A DNA stretch of 14,115 nucleotides from Thermoplasmata archaeon (GTDB lineage: Archaea > Thermoplasmatota > Penumbrarchaeia > Penumbrarchaeales > EX4484-36). Shown here piece by piece: positions 14,101 to 14,115 of the stretch (positions are counted from its first letter, which is position 1; each line of letters starts with the position of its first letter). The stretch spans positions 1-14,115 of the forward strand of contig JAGHBW010000127.1 of NCBI GenBank assembly GCA_021160765.1. Direction: 5' to 3'. The translations under genes and the position numbers were made by a program. Below the pieces are notes generated by a model. The model made no database searches. It was not told the origin of the DNA and saw nothing but the letters and a program-made list of their open reading frames with translations.

Positions 14101-14115
14101 TTTACCCTTGATAAC

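Noticed and set aside
1..14115. tRNA, rRNA, CRISPR arrays, insertion sequences or a defence system
   Set aside because: No cloverleaf-like segments, regular repeats, transposase or defence motifs were seen; the window is almost fully occupied by housekeeping and energy genes. No computational scan was run.

Overview
The window looks like a piece of an archaeal (euryarchaeal) genome. The evidence is promoters of the TATA-box type, dense polycistronic genes with strong GGAGG-type ribosome binding sites, GTG starts, a split two-subunit transketolase, an archaeal Lhr-type helicase, and above all a full energy-converting membrane-bound hydrogenase (Mbh) operon in the same gene order as Pyrococcus/Thermococcus mbhA-N. 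A secreted or surface PKD protein with an acidic calcium-loop-like insert would fit an Aciduliprofundum-like (DHVE2) Thermoplasmata relative or a related anaerobic peptide- or sugar-fermenting archaeon. The taxon is an inference; the sequence does not prove it.

Layout. Positions 1-56 hold the trailing end of the first gene's neighbourhood and a possible next gene start on the minus strand. Positions 57-863 (minus) encode a membrane-anchored PKD-domain protein. Positions 931-3720 (minus) encode a large Lhr-like superfamily 2 helicase with a C-terminal zinc-binding knuckle. Positions 3721-3831 form a divergent promoter region with a TATA box facing each way and a 19-bp imperfect palindrome between them. 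Positions 3832-5630 (plus) encode the N- and C-terminal transketolase subunits as an ATGA-overlapping pair. Their stop codon directly abuts the stop codon of the last hydrogenase gene.

Positions 5631-14018 (minus) are one uninterrupted 13-gene hydrogenase operon, read from right to left: mbhA, B, C, D, E, F, G (Mrp-type Na+/H+ antiporter-like module), mbhH (MrpD/NuoN-like proton pump-like subunit, here carrying a C-terminal extension that looks like fused MbhI), then mbhJ, K, L, M, N (the [NiFe]-hydrogenase and membrane-connecting module). A TATA box about 70-80 bases upstream of mbhA marks the likely operon promoter.

How the genes work together. By homology with the Pyrococcus furiosus Mbh complex, electrons from reduced ferredoxin enter through the two [4Fe-4S] clusters of MbhN, pass the cluster of MbhJ and reach the [NiFe] site of MbhL, where protons are reduced to H2. 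The released energy is coupled through MbhM and MbhH to the Mrp-like module, which exports Na+ (or H+) and so drives ATP synthesis. All four [NiFe]-ligand cysteines of MbhL and the maturation cleavage site are present, so this is a hydrogenase and not a complex I-like or sulfur-reducing relative. The transketolase pair supplies pentose and tetrose phosphates and is functionally separate. No RNA genes, CRISPR arrays, insertion sequences or large repeats were seen.
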